Positions 1 through 7,215 of a DNA stretch of 13,015 nucleotides are shown one piece after another (positions within the stretch are counted from its first letter, which is position 1; every line of letters begins with the position of its first letter). Position numbers and translations under genes: made by a program. The stretch is from an uncultured Sphingomonas sp. (GTDB lineage: Bacteria > Pseudomonadota > Alphaproteobacteria > Sphingomonadales > Sphingomonadaceae). Under the pieces are notes generated by a model. The model was not told where the DNA came from. It was given only the letters and a program-made list of their open reading frames with translations, and did no database searches. The DNA lies in contig CADCWB010000119.1 in NCBI GenBank assembly GCA_902806295.1, positions 1-13,015 of the forward strand, read 5' to 3'.

Positions 1-60
1 CCGTTCGGTCGGGTCGATGGCATAGACAAGGACGTTGGTGTCAAGGCTCAGTTGAGCCAT
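1..60 (-). CDS. PIN-domain toxin (VapC-like), 5' end only
   Basis: Only the first 20 codons are visible; the gene runs off the left edge. The N-terminus reads MAQLSLDTNVLVYAID, the usual opening of a PIN-domain ribonuclease. A beta strand leads into the first catalytic acidic residue (Asp7), followed by Thr8-Asn9. PIN toxins of type II toxin-antitoxin systems cut RNA, often initiator tRNA or rRNA, in a metal-dependent way. The ATG shares its A with the TGA stop of the upstream antitoxin gene (TGATG, positions 62-58), so the toxin is probably made by coupled translation after its antitoxin. The remaining catalytic acidic residues lie outside the window, so activity cannot be judged. The family call rests on 20 residues plus context. 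Confidence 0.8.
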   Translation of the reverse strand, partial: MAQLSLDTNVLVYAIDPTER

Positions 61-299
61 CAGCTGGTACGCTCTTCGTACGACGCCGGACCCCCGAGCG
101 GGATCCCCTGGTCCATAATTTTCATCAGCTTGCGAAGGTTTTCCTGCCACTCGGGATCGTCAGTGCGGCGCTGTCGAGGAGGCTTCAGTTCAGCGATCAC
201 CTTGCCATTGCGCGTGATCTCCACAGTTTCGCCCTTTTCCACGCGCGCAAGGGTGCGTGAGACGGCCGAATTGAACTCGCGGATCGACATCACGCTCAT
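60..299 (-). CDS. Phd/YefM-family antitoxin of a type II toxin-antitoxin pair
   Basis: This is a 79-residue protein. Its N-terminal part (residues 1-40) has the Phd/YefM fold signature: a short strand (SVMSIREFN), a helix (SAVSRTLARVEKGE), then ETVEITRNGKVIAELKPP, a beta hairpin that helps form the dimeric DNA-binding domain. The C-terminal half (about 41-79) is charged and likely disordered until it wraps the toxin. Family members bind their own promoter, alone or with toxin, and block the partner RNase. The ATG at 299 is preceded by an AGGA about 8 bases upstream; an in-frame ATG three codons later is less favoured. The stop overlaps the toxin start by one base, and the promoter and operator lie directly upstream. 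Phd/YefM antitoxins are often paired with PIN toxins, which fits here. Confidence 0.88.
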   Translation of the reverse strand: MSVMSIREFNSAVSRTLARVEKGETVEITRNGKVIAELKPPRQRRTDDPEWQENLRKLMKIMDQGIPLGGPASYEERTS

Positions 300-311
300 T
301 GCGTCGTCCTT

Positions 312-330
312 TGTTGCAACAGTTGCAACA
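312..330 (-). promoter_or_regulatory. 19-bp palindromic operator of the toxin-antitoxin operon
   Basis: The site tgttgcaac-a-gttgcaaca is a perfect palindrome apart from its central base. It also contains two copies of the self-complementary octamer gttgcaac (313-320 and 322-329), spaced one helical face apart. It overlaps the predicted -10 element and ends 13 bases before the antitoxin start codon. That is where an autoregulatory antitoxin would bind to block RNA polymerase. The role is inferred from position and symmetry. Confidence 0.65.
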
Positions 331-355
331 TAGCGTTCCGTCAGTCCGCGATCAA
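327..355 (-). promoter_or_regulatory. Predicted promoter of the toxin-antitoxin operon
   Basis: On the minus strand, TTGATC (355-350) and TATGTT (332-327) are separated by exactly 17 bases. This is a good match to a sigma-70 promoter and stands out in such GC-rich DNA. It lies immediately after the thiolase stop codon, so the operon can be expressed independently of the upstream acyl-CoA genes. The -10 half is covered by the palindromic operator. Confidence 0.55.
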
Positions 356-357
356 CC

Positions 358-1539
358 TCACAGCACTTCGAACAAACCCGCCGCGCCCATGCCGCCGCCG
401 ACGCACATGGTGACCACGACGTAGCGCTCGCCGCGGCGCTTGCCTTCGATCAGGGCATGGCCCGTCAGGCGCGCGCCCGACATGCCGTAGGGGTGGCCGA
501 TCGAAATCGCCCCGCCATCGACGTTGAGCTTCTCGTCGGGGATGCCGAGCTTGTCCTGGCAGTAGAGCACCTGCACCGCGAAGGCCTCGTTGAGCTCCCA
601 CAATCCGATGTCGTCGACCTTGAGCCCGAAGCGGCCAAGCAGCTTGGGCACCGCGAACACCGGGCCGATGCCCATCTCGTCGGGCTCCGTGCCGGCCACC
701 GCCATGCCCAGGTAGCGGCCAAGCGGCTCGAGGCCCTTCTTCTCGGCATAGGCCGAATCCATCACCACGCAGGCCGAGGCGCCGTCCGATAGCTGCGATG
801 CGTTGCCGGCGGTGATCAGCGCTTCCTGGCCCATCACCGGCTGCAGCTTGGCGAGGTCCTCCAGCGTGGTCTGCGGACGGTTACCTTCGTCCTTCGCAAG
901 CGTCACCTCCTGCATGGAGATGGCGCCGGTTTCCTTGTCCTTGACGCCCATCCCGGCGGTGACCTCGACGATCTCATCGGCGAAGCGGCCTTCGGCCTGG
1001 GCGGCGGCGGTGCGCTGCTGCGAGCGGAGCGCATATTCATCGCAGCGTTCGCGGCTGATGCCGTAGCGGCTGCCGACCACTTCGGCGGTCTGGATCATCG
1101 GCATGTAGACGCCGTTGTGCATCGACAGCAGCTCCGGATCGGAGCCAAGCCGCATCTCGGGCGTCTGCACCAGGGAGATGCTTTCCACGCCGCCCGCGAC
1201 GCAGACGTCCATCCGGTCGACAATGCACTGCTTGGCGGCGGTGGCGATCGCCATCAGGCCCGACGCGCATTGGCGGTCGATCGACTGGCCCGCGACGCCC
1301 ACACCGAGACCGGCGCGAAGCGCGGCGGTGCGGCCGATGGTCGTCTGGACGCCCTGCTGCAGCGCGGCACCCATTACGCAGTCCTCGATCTCCTGCGGAT
1401 CGACCTTGGCCCGCTCGACCGCGGCGCGGATGGCGTGGGCGGCGAGGGTCGGGGAGGGCGTCGCGTTGAACGCTCCGCGATAAGCGCGGCCGATCGGAGT
1501 GCGGGCGGTGGAGACGATAACGGCGTCGCGTGCGGACAT
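358..1539 (-). CDS. Acetyl-CoA C-acyltransferase (thiolase family)
   Basis: This 393-residue protein has the standard thiolase length. Thiolases cleave 3-ketoacyl-CoA with CoA (beta-oxidation) or condense two acyl-CoAs. The nucleophilic Cys91 lies in RQCASGL. The NEAFA loop is present. The catalytic His349 lies in SIGHPYGMSGAR and the proton-shuttling Cys379 in CVGGGMG, so all active-site elements are intact. The frame is open for 12 more codons upstream, but the ATG at 1539 is chosen because AAGGAG sits 7 bases before it and the protein then begins MSARDAVIVSTARTPIG as in the family. The Shine-Dalgarno sequence overlaps the stop region of the MaoC-type gene, 11 bases upstream, so the two are one operon and probably act on the same acyl-CoA pathway. 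The chain length or substrate (fatty acid, aromatic or steroid side chain) cannot be read from the sequence. Confidence 0.93.
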   Translation of the reverse strand: MSARDAVIVSTARTPIGRAYRGAFNATPSPTLAAHAIRAAVERAKVDPQEIEDCVMGAALQQGVQTTIGRTAALRAGLGVGVAGQSIDRQCASGLMAIATAAKQCIVDRMDVCVAGGVESISLVQTPEMRLGSDPELLSMHNGVYMPMIQTAEVVGSRYGISRERCDEYALRSQQRTAAAQAEGRFADEIVEVTAGMGVKDKETGAISMQEVTLAKDEGNRPQTTLEDLAKLQPVMGQEALITAGNASQLSDGASACVVMDSAYAEKKGLEPLGRYLGMAVAGTEPDEMGIGPVFAVPKLLGRFGLKVDDIGLWELNEAFAVQVLYCQDKLGIPDEKLNVDGGAISIGHPYGMSGARLTGHALIEGKRRGERYVVVTMCVGGGMGAAGLFEVL

Positions 1540-1550
1540 GGTTGAGCTCC

Positions 1551-2006
1551 TTAAATGAACAGCAAGCCGAGCCACTGGGCGGTCAGCGCAGGCTTCTCCT
1601 CGCCCTCGATCTCGACGGTGACGGTGTGGCGGGTGAGCAGTTGGCCGGGTGCTTTCTCATCGGCGCTGTCGAGCACGAACCGGCCGCGAACGCGCTTGCC
1701 GGACTTGACCGGCGCGAGGAAGCGCACGCGGTCGAAGCCATAGTTGACGCCCATCTTGAGCGTGTCCGGCGCGAGCATGACATCCGCCGCCATCCGGCTC
1801 AGAAGCGAGAGCGAGAGGAAGCCATGAGCGATGGTGCCGCCGAACGGCGTCTGCCTGGCCGCCGCTTCGTCGACGTGGATGAACTGCTGATCCTCGGTTG
1901 CATCCGCGAAGGCCTGGATGCGGGCCTGGTCGACGGCGATCCAATCGGACACGCCGATCTCGGAGCCGACCCTGGCGCGGATTTCATCGAGTGAAGCGAT
2001 GGGCAT
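1551..2006 (-). CDS. MaoC-type hot-dog acyl-CoA hydratase/dehydratase
   Basis: This 151-residue single hot-dog protein resembles the MaoC/NodN group of (R)-specific enoyl-CoA hydratases, which add water to 2-enoyl-CoA. The hydratase motif is visible at residues 33-51, with the catalytic pair Asp39 and His44 in ATEDQQFIHVDEAAA. It is followed by FGGTIAHGFLSLSLL (about 55-69), the usual glycine-rich turn and central helix. The Asp-x-Asn-Pro form of the motif is replaced by Asp-Gln-Gln-Phe, as in many NodN-like members. The ATG at 2006 has GAGGAA 5-6 bases upstream. Eleven bases separate its stop from the thiolase start. A hydratase plus thiolase could supply two steps of a beta-oxidation-like pathway, but no dehydrogenase or CoA ligase is in view. 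The substrate is unknown. Confidence 0.88.
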   Translation of the reverse strand: MPIASLDEIRARVGSEIGVSDWIAVDQARIQAFADATEDQQFIHVDEAAARQTPFGGTIAHGFLSLSLLSRMAADVMLAPDTLKMGVNYGFDRVRFLAPVKSGKRVRGRFVLDSADEKAPGQLLTRHTVTVEIEGEEKPALTAQWLGLLFI

Positions 2007-2092
2007 GAGTTTCCTCTAACGACTGGTTCTCCCCCGGCAAGCGCAAGTGCGAATTGTCCCGTCCTTTCGCGGTCGTGGCTGGTGTGCGGTCG

Positions 2093-2112
2093 CCGAAGTT
2101 TCCGAAGTTTCC
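2093..2112. repeat. Short tandem repeat upstream of the MaoC-type gene
   Basis: The 9-mer ccgaagttt occurs twice in direct tandem, followed by a further cc. It is centred about 95 bases upstream of the MaoC start, in the 202-base gap (2007-2208) between trmL and MaoC. The rest of that gap holds no gene I can support and no convincing promoter. A small CGACTG/CAGTCG hairpin (2182-2196) follows trmL but lacks a T-run. The repeat could be a direct-repeat operator, but this is only a positional guess. Confidence 0.35.
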
Positions 2113-2208
2113 TTGGTGAGCGCATCTACGACCTGACCGGCACCGGATCAGCGATGAGAGAGCACGCGACTGGTTGGCCGGCGACTGGAGCAGTCGAAAT
2201 CCTATTGT

Positions 2209-2679
2209 TCAAGCGTGATCGGCGCTCGACGTGGGCAGGCCGCCGGTCTGACGCAGCGCCTCGCCCAGCGCCAGCGCCGTCGAGGTCGCCAGGTTCAATG
2301 AGCGGACTTGCGGCCGCATCGGCAGGCGCACCCGGGCGTCGCAGGCCTGAGCCACGCCAGCCGGCACGCCCGCGCTTTCCTTGCCAAACAGCAGGACGTC
2401 GGTCGCATGGAAGGTGAAGTCGTAGGCTGACCCGTCGGCCTTGGTGGTGAACAGGATGAGCCGGCGAGTTTGAACGCTGTTCTTGAACGCGTCGAAGTCG
2501 GGGTGGCGGGCCACGGTCACATGATCGATATAGTCCATCGCCGTCCGCCGCACGCGCCGGTCGTTCCACTCGAACCCCAGCGGCTCGATCAGGTCGATGG
2601 CGACTCCCAGGCAAGCACCAAGCCGGAGCACCGCCCCGACGTTGCCGGCGATCTCGGGTTCAAACAGAGCCATGCGCAT
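2209..2679 (-). CDS. trmL: tRNA (cytidine/uridine-34-2'-O)-methyltransferase TrmL
   Basis: TrmL (YibK) methylates the ribose of the wobble base 34 in tRNA-Leu isoacceptors using S-adenosylmethionine, and is cytoplasmic. The 156-residue length is typical of this minimal SPOUT enzyme. Motif 1, NVGAVLRLGA with Asn13 and Arg19, motif 2, LLFGKESAGVP (about 96-106), and motif 3, the knot-forming segment RSLNLATSTALALGEALRQ (about 125-143), are all present. Together they build the trefoil-knot cofactor site. Two in-frame ATGs (2679 and 2673) are possible and neither has a strong Shine-Dalgarno sequence. I use the upstream one; the family pattern MRMALFEPEIAGN also allows the second. The gene stands alone: 84 bases separate it from the next upstream gene and 202 bases from MaoC. 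Confidence 0.93.
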   Translation of the reverse strand: MRMALFEPEIAGNVGAVLRLGACLGVAIDLIEPLGFEWNDRRVRRTAMDYIDHVTVARHPDFDAFKNSVQTRRLILFTTKADGSAYDFTFHATDVLLFGKESAGVPAGVAQACDARVRLPMRPQVRSLNLATSTALALGEALRQTGGLPTSSADHA

Positions 2680-2763
2680 GGCGACCGCTTGGCGTGGGCG
2701 GAAGCTTGACGCAAGGAGGGGCTGAACGGTGGTTAGAAGTGGAAAGCGGACAATCTGAGCCGG

Positions 2764-3516
2764 TTATGTAAGCGCTCGCACCATCGTGTCCGCTACCGTC
2801 AGCCAAGCCTTTTCTCGCCATATAGCAAGGCGCAGCAGCTGCTCTCCAGCGAGAACCGTCAGCCCGACGATGGTAGCAGCATGGAAACGCCCGCGTTGAA
2901 TTAGATCCCAGGCAAGTAGCGGCGTCGCCAGAACGAACGCTATGAAGGTCGCGAGCTCCGGCCCGAATATTGTGCTGTTCGGCCATGGCATGCGACCAAT
3001 GCTTGGCTGTAGCATTATCAAGGTCGCGCAAAGCATCAGCCGTTTATGTGTCTGAGGATTACGACGGTAGACGTAACCTCCCGCAACCAAGGCGCTAAAC
3101 GCAACCATGTCGAAAAAAGGAACTGCAAACCACGTCAGCGGGGGAACGCTCGGCGGACCGCTCGCGATCGACGCCGACCGTGCTCCGGTCAGCACGCCCA
3201 GAATGACGATGATTACAGCAAGTCCAACAGTCGCCATCCCTAGGCGCATGTGCAACTTATGTTGCCGGGCTGAGATCAAGCCGGCCTGGGCGATGAACAA
3301 TGCCATCCACGCTGTGAAGGCAACTGCGTGGACGATAACGAGCGGAGAGAGTGGTCTAAGTGGACGCGCACTCTCCATGTAACCACGGGCAAACCAACTC
3401 GGACCAAAGCCAATGACCACGGCGGCGGTGATCAGCAGCGCCATTCCGCAGTAGAAAAGGCGCTCCTTGGTAAGCCGTACCTGAAAACCTGCACTTGCCG
3501 CCATGGATGCCCCCAT
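2764..3516 (-). CDS. Seven-helix membrane protein of unknown function
   Basis: I do not recognise a named family with confidence. The 250-residue protein has about seven hydrophobic helices, at roughly 21-43, 58-81, 92-114, 127-150, 158-177, 183-204 and 211-232. No signal peptide is obvious. Histidines lie in or beside helices: His63 in helix 2, His86 and His89 in RQHKLHMRLG before helix 3, and His157 in NPQTHKRLMLCAT before helix 5. The two 'H-x-R-L' loops look like conserved family features and could be metal or heme ligands, but that is speculation. GC is clearly lower than in neighbouring genes (about 48 percent in 3001-3060), suggesting a different origin. The start is uncertain: ATG 3516 has a weak AGG upstream, while ATG 3504 follows a G-rich stretch. 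The 158 bases upstream (3517-3674) hold no gene or promoter I can support. Confidence 0.75.
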   Translation of the reverse strand: MGASMAASAGFQVRLTKERLFYCGMALLITAAVVIGFGPSWFARGYMESARPLRPLSPLVIVHAVAFTAWMALFIAQAGLISARQHKLHMRLGMATVGLAVIIVILGVLTGARSASIASGPPSVPPLTWFAVPFFDMVAFSALVAGGYVYRRNPQTHKRLMLCATLIMLQPSIGRMPWPNSTIFGPELATFIAFVLATPLLAWDLIQRGRFHAATIVGLTVLAGEQLLRLAIWREKAWLTVADTMVRALT

Positions 3517-3674
3517 GTGCTGATGCCTGGGAGCTTACGCTCCTTTGCATCGAGCGGCAATCAGAGGCTTTGGTTAAGAAGGGCACTTCTGTGGCCCGAA
3601 CGGATCAAGCGGACTTGGCCGCAAATGTCTGGAAAGGGTCGCGCACATTCGCAGAAGGCAGTTAGAAGGCCAAC

Positions 3675-4781
3675 TCAAGACCGGGGTGATGGAGCGGTCG
3701 CGACCGGGGCGTAGGGCATCACCAGCGTGCCGTCGGGTGCGGCGGTGAAGGTGGTTTGGGCGGGATAGGCAAACTGGATGCCTTCGGCCGCGAAGCGCTT
3801 GAGCATTGCCACGATGATCGCGGCGCGTTTGGCGAACATGGCGTCGGCGTCGAGGCCTTCGTGGACGAAGATGAGCTCGTGATCGAGGCTGGAGGCGCCG
3901 AACCCCACCAGCACGCAGCGGACGAGGGAACAGCCGGGCTGCGCTTCGACGGCGGCGCGGGCGAGGGCGGGGACCTGCTCCAGCTTCTCCGGCGCCGTCT
4001 GGTAGACCAGGCCGAAGCGCAGCGTTTCCTGCCGGTCGTCGCCGGCCGCCAGGTTGCGGATCTCGCGCTCCAGCAGCTTGGTGTTGGCCATGATCACCAT
4101 CTCGCCGGTGAGCGAGCGCAGGCGGGTTGTCTTGAGGCCGATCTTCTCCACCGTGCCGGTGGTGGTGTCGAAGCGGATGGTGTCGCCGCGCCGGAACGGG
4201 CGGTCGAACAGGATAGCGAGCGCGGCGAACAGGTCGGAGAAGATGCCCTGCGCGGCCAGGCCGATGGCGATGCCGCCGATCCCCAGACCGGCGACCAATG
4301 CAGTGACATCGACGCCCAGATTGCCGAGGATGACCACCACCGCAATACCGAACAGCGCCACACTGACCAGCACCCGGATCACGCCCATGGCGTTGCCGAG
4401 CGTAGTTTCGCCCGGCCGCTCGCCGACGTGCTGGCCGACGATGCCGAGGATCAGCTCGCGGCCCCAGACCGCTCCCTGGAGGGCGAACGCGACGATGAAG
4501 GCGATGTCGAACAAGCGCTCGATGCGGGCTGGCGGCTGCGCGTAGCTGACCACGATCTCCAGCGCCGCTGCAGCCATGAAAAGGACGCCGGTCTTGGCCA
4601 GAACGCGGCCGATCACGCCCTTCCAGCTCATGCAGCGCGGATCGGCCCTGACGATCGAGCGGCCCGCGGCGCGCAGCAAGAGCATCAGCAGCACCAGCCC
4701 GACCGCCACCGCGCTGCCCAGCAACAGCGCGTCGAGGTTGAAGATCAGCCAGTCGATGAAGCGCTCGAGCTTGCGGGTCAT
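3675..4781 (-). CDS. MscS-family small-conductance mechanosensitive channel
   Basis: This 368-residue inner-membrane protein has several N-terminal helices (about 12-35, 50-75 and 85-105) before the MscS core. The core reads VDVTALVAGLGIGGIAIGLAAQ, the Gly/Ala-rich pore-lining helix, then GIFSDLFAALAILFDRPFRRGD, leading into the beta domain (GTVEKIGLKTTRLRS...). The alpha/beta cytosolic vestibule follows. Family members open under membrane tension and release osmolytes on hypo-osmotic shock. The frame is open 36 codons further upstream, but that part is antisense to the permease end. The ATG at 4781, giving MTRKLERFIDW, lies 4 bases after the permease TGA with AAGG just before it. It therefore appears to be the last gene of the dapF-ftsY-yciB-ABC run and translationally coupled to the transporter. 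Confidence 0.92.
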   Translation of the reverse strand: MTRKLERFIDWLIFNLDALLLGSAVAVGLVLLMLLLRAAGRSIVRADPRCMSWKGVIGRVLAKTGVLFMAAAALEIVVSYAQPPARIERLFDIAFIVAFALQGAVWGRELILGIVGQHVGERPGETTLGNAMGVIRVLVSVALFGIAVVVILGNLGVDVTALVAGLGIGGIAIGLAAQGIFSDLFAALAILFDRPFRRGDTIRFDTTTGTVEKIGLKTTRLRSLTGEMVIMANTKLLEREIRNLAAGDDRQETLRFGLVYQTAPEKLEQVPALARAAVEAQPGCSLVRCVLVGFGASSLDHELIFVHEGLDADAMFAKRAAIIVAMLKRFAAEGIQFAYPAQTTFTAAPDGTLVMPYAPVATAPSPRS

Positions 4782-4785
4782 CGGC

Positions 4786-5547
4786 TCAGGCCTTGAGGCG
4801 GTAGCCGGTGCGGAAGATCCACCAGATGCCGAGCAGGCAAGCGCCGGCGAACGCCGCGGTTGCGGCCAGCGCGGTGCCGAACGCGACATCGGCCGTGCCG
4901 AAGAAGGTCCAGCGGAAGCCGTTCACCAGATAGACGACCGGGTTGAACAGGGTGATGGTCCGCCACGGCTCCGCCAGCATTTCGATGGAATAGAAGCTGC
5001 CGCCCAGGAAGGTCAGCGGCGTGACGACCAGCAGGGGAATGACCTGCAGCTGCTCGAACCCCTTGGCCCAGATGCCGATGATGAAGCCGAACATGCAGAA
5101 GGTCAGCGTCACCAGCAGCAGGAACAGCAAGGCCAGCAGCGGGTGCAACACCGATACGGGCACGAACAGGTGGGCGGTGGCGAAGATCACCAGCGCCACG
5201 ATCATCGCCTTGCTGGCGGCCGCGCCGACATAGCCGAGCACCGTTTCGAACGCGCTCATCGGGGCCGAGAGGATCTCGTAGATGGTGCCGGTGAAGCGCG
5301 GCATGTGGATGCCGAAACTGGCGTTGAAGATGCTTTCGGTGAACACGCTGAGCAGCATCAGCCCGGGGACGATGAAGCTGCCGTAGGGCACTCCGCCGAT
5401 CTCGGTCATGCGGCTGCCGATCGCGGAGCCGAAGACGATGAAGTAGAGGCTGGTGGTGATTACTGGCACGGCCAGGCCGGTCCACAGCGTGCGGCGGAAG
5501 CGGTGCATTTCGAACCGGTAGATGGCCCAGATCCCGCGCCAGTTCAT
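4786..5547 (-). CDS. ABC-2 type transporter permease (YadH-like)
   Basis: This 253-residue integral membrane subunit of an ABC-2 exporter has six hydrophobic segments. It opens with an amphipathic N-terminus (MNWRGIWAIYRFEMHRFRRT), followed by the first helix (about 22-43). The family-typical region IYEILSAPMSAFETVLGYVGAAASK (about 89-113) is present, as is VTPLTFLGGSFYSIEMLAEPWRTITLFNPVVYLVNGFRW (about 181-219), the ABC-2 signature loop. It should pair with the ATPase encoded just upstream as a YadGH-like complex. The cargo is unknown; relatives move lipids, polysaccharides or drugs. The ATG at 5547 is preceded by GAGGAGG at about 10 bases, slightly long spacing. Unlike other junctions in this run, it is 103 bases from its partner gene because a palindromic repeat lies between them. 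Confidence 0.92.
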   Translation of the reverse strand: MNWRGIWAIYRFEMHRFRRTLWTGLAVPVITTSLYFIVFGSAIGSRMTEIGGVPYGSFIVPGLMLLSVFTESIFNASFGIHMPRFTGTIYEILSAPMSAFETVLGYVGAAASKAMIVALVIFATAHLFVPVSVLHPLLALLFLLLVTLTFCMFGFIIGIWAKGFEQLQVIPLLVVTPLTFLGGSFYSIEMLAEPWRTITLFNPVVYLVNGFRWTFFGTADVAFGTALAATAAFAGACLLGIWWIFRTGYRLKA

Positions 5548-5565
5548 GGGTGTGATCCCTCCTCA

Positions 5566-5644
5566 TCATTGCGAGCGGAGCGAAGCAATCCAGTGGCCTT
5601 CCAAAGAACACTGGATTGCTTCGTCGCTTCGCTCCTCGCAATGA
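5566..5644. repeat. Interspersed palindromic repeat inside the ABC transporter operon
   Basis: A long inverted repeat fills the ATPase-permease gap. The outer arms tcattgcgag (5566-5575) and ctcgcaatga (5635-5644) pair over 10 bases. The inner arms cgaagcaatccagtg (5581-5595) and cactggattgcttcg (5609-5623) pair over 15 bases. Between them is an asymmetric 5/11-base internal loop, and the terminal loop is 13 bases. The sequence matches a widespread cattgcgag...gaagcaatcc type of repeat I remember from many alphaproteobacteria, often mistranslated as short SSLR/LAM peptides. As RNA it would form a very stable hairpin just upstream of the permease ribosome binding site. Confidence 0.9.
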
Positions 5645-5650
5645 CGACAC

Positions 5651-6591
<941 letters not shown>

Positions 6592-6595
<4 letters not shown>

Positions 6596-7215
6596 TCGAC
6601 TGGTCCTGCCTCCACCGGCTCAGGCTTGTCATCTTGGCTCAGGCCATGACGCAGCAGCATGGGGATGTTCAGCGCGGCGAACAGGAAGGTGAGCGGGATC
6701 GCGCCCCACAGCTTGAACCCGACCCAGAAGTCGGTCGTGCTGTTGCGCCACACCGTCTCGTTCACCACCGCCATGAACAGGAAGAACAGCGCCCAGTTGC
6801 GGGTCAGCTTGCTCCATCCGGCGTCCGTGAGGCCGGGGTAGGCCGAGCCGAGCACCATCTTCAGCAGCGGCTTGCCGGACCACAGACCGAAGCCGAGCAG
6901 GCCGGAGACCAGCAGATAGTAGATGGTCGGCTTGACCTTGATGAAGGTTTCATTGTGCAGCCAGATGGTCAGGCCGCCAAGGATCACCACCATCGCGCCG
7001 GAAAACCATAGCAGCGGCGAGATGCGGCGGAACTTGATGGCCGAGTAGATCATCGCCGCCACCATCGCGACCATGAAGGCGCCGGTCGCGACGAAGATGC
7101 GGCCGAGCGGATCGACCGGCGCGAAGAAGTTGGCGAGGAAGAACACCAGCAACGGGCCGAGATCGATCAGCAGCCGCGATCCTCCGGTCGGCTCCTCGTG
7201 GGATGCGGCACTCAT
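6592..7215 (-). CDS. yciB: Inner membrane-spanning protein YciB (septation protein A family)
   Basis: This 207-residue polytopic inner-membrane protein is slightly longer than the usual 180-200 residues because of a short polar N-terminus and an acidic C-terminus. Family landmarks are LLIDLGPLLVFFLANFF (15-31), HNETFIKVKPTIYYLL (about 87-102) and NWALFFLFMAVVNETVWR (about 140-157). There are five or six hydrophobic helices. In enterobacteria YciB interacts with cell-division and elongation proteins and affects envelope integrity. Older annotations call it IspZ or intracellular septation protein A. It starts at 7215 in an ATGA overlap with the ftsY stop and ends in an ATGA overlap with the ABC ATPase start. 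No independent Shine-Dalgarno sequence is strong, so coupled translation from ftsY is likely. Confidence 0.93.

Noticed and set aside
2182..2196. CGACTG-GAG-CAGTCG hairpin after trmL as a terminator
   Set aside because: It is only six base pairs and has no T-run on the minus strand, so it is not a convincing intrinsic terminator.
3588..3654. Inverted or decayed repeat (aatgtct...acatt, gcggac motifs) upstream of the seven-helix gene
   Set aside because: The matching arms are only about five bases, too short to separate from chance. Similar sphingomonad fragments come only from memory.
3756..4796. Long plus-strand frame of 346 codons opposite the mscS-type gene, and similar long frames opposite the ABC, yciB, ftsY and ffh genes
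   Set aside because: These are mirror frames caused by high-GC third positions in real genes. They have Asp/His/Arg/Gln-rich sequences without domains, and the opposite strand has clear families.
4782..4889. Thirty-six extra N-terminal codons on the mscS-type frame
   Set aside because: They are antisense-like readings of the permease 3' end, rich in Arg/Pro/Ser, and the ATG at 4781 has a better coupling context.
4778..5650. Minus-strand frame beginning MSSLRGAKRRSNP across the palindromic repeat
   Set aside because: The opening is the usual false translation of this repeat type, and the rest is the permease gene in the wrong frame.
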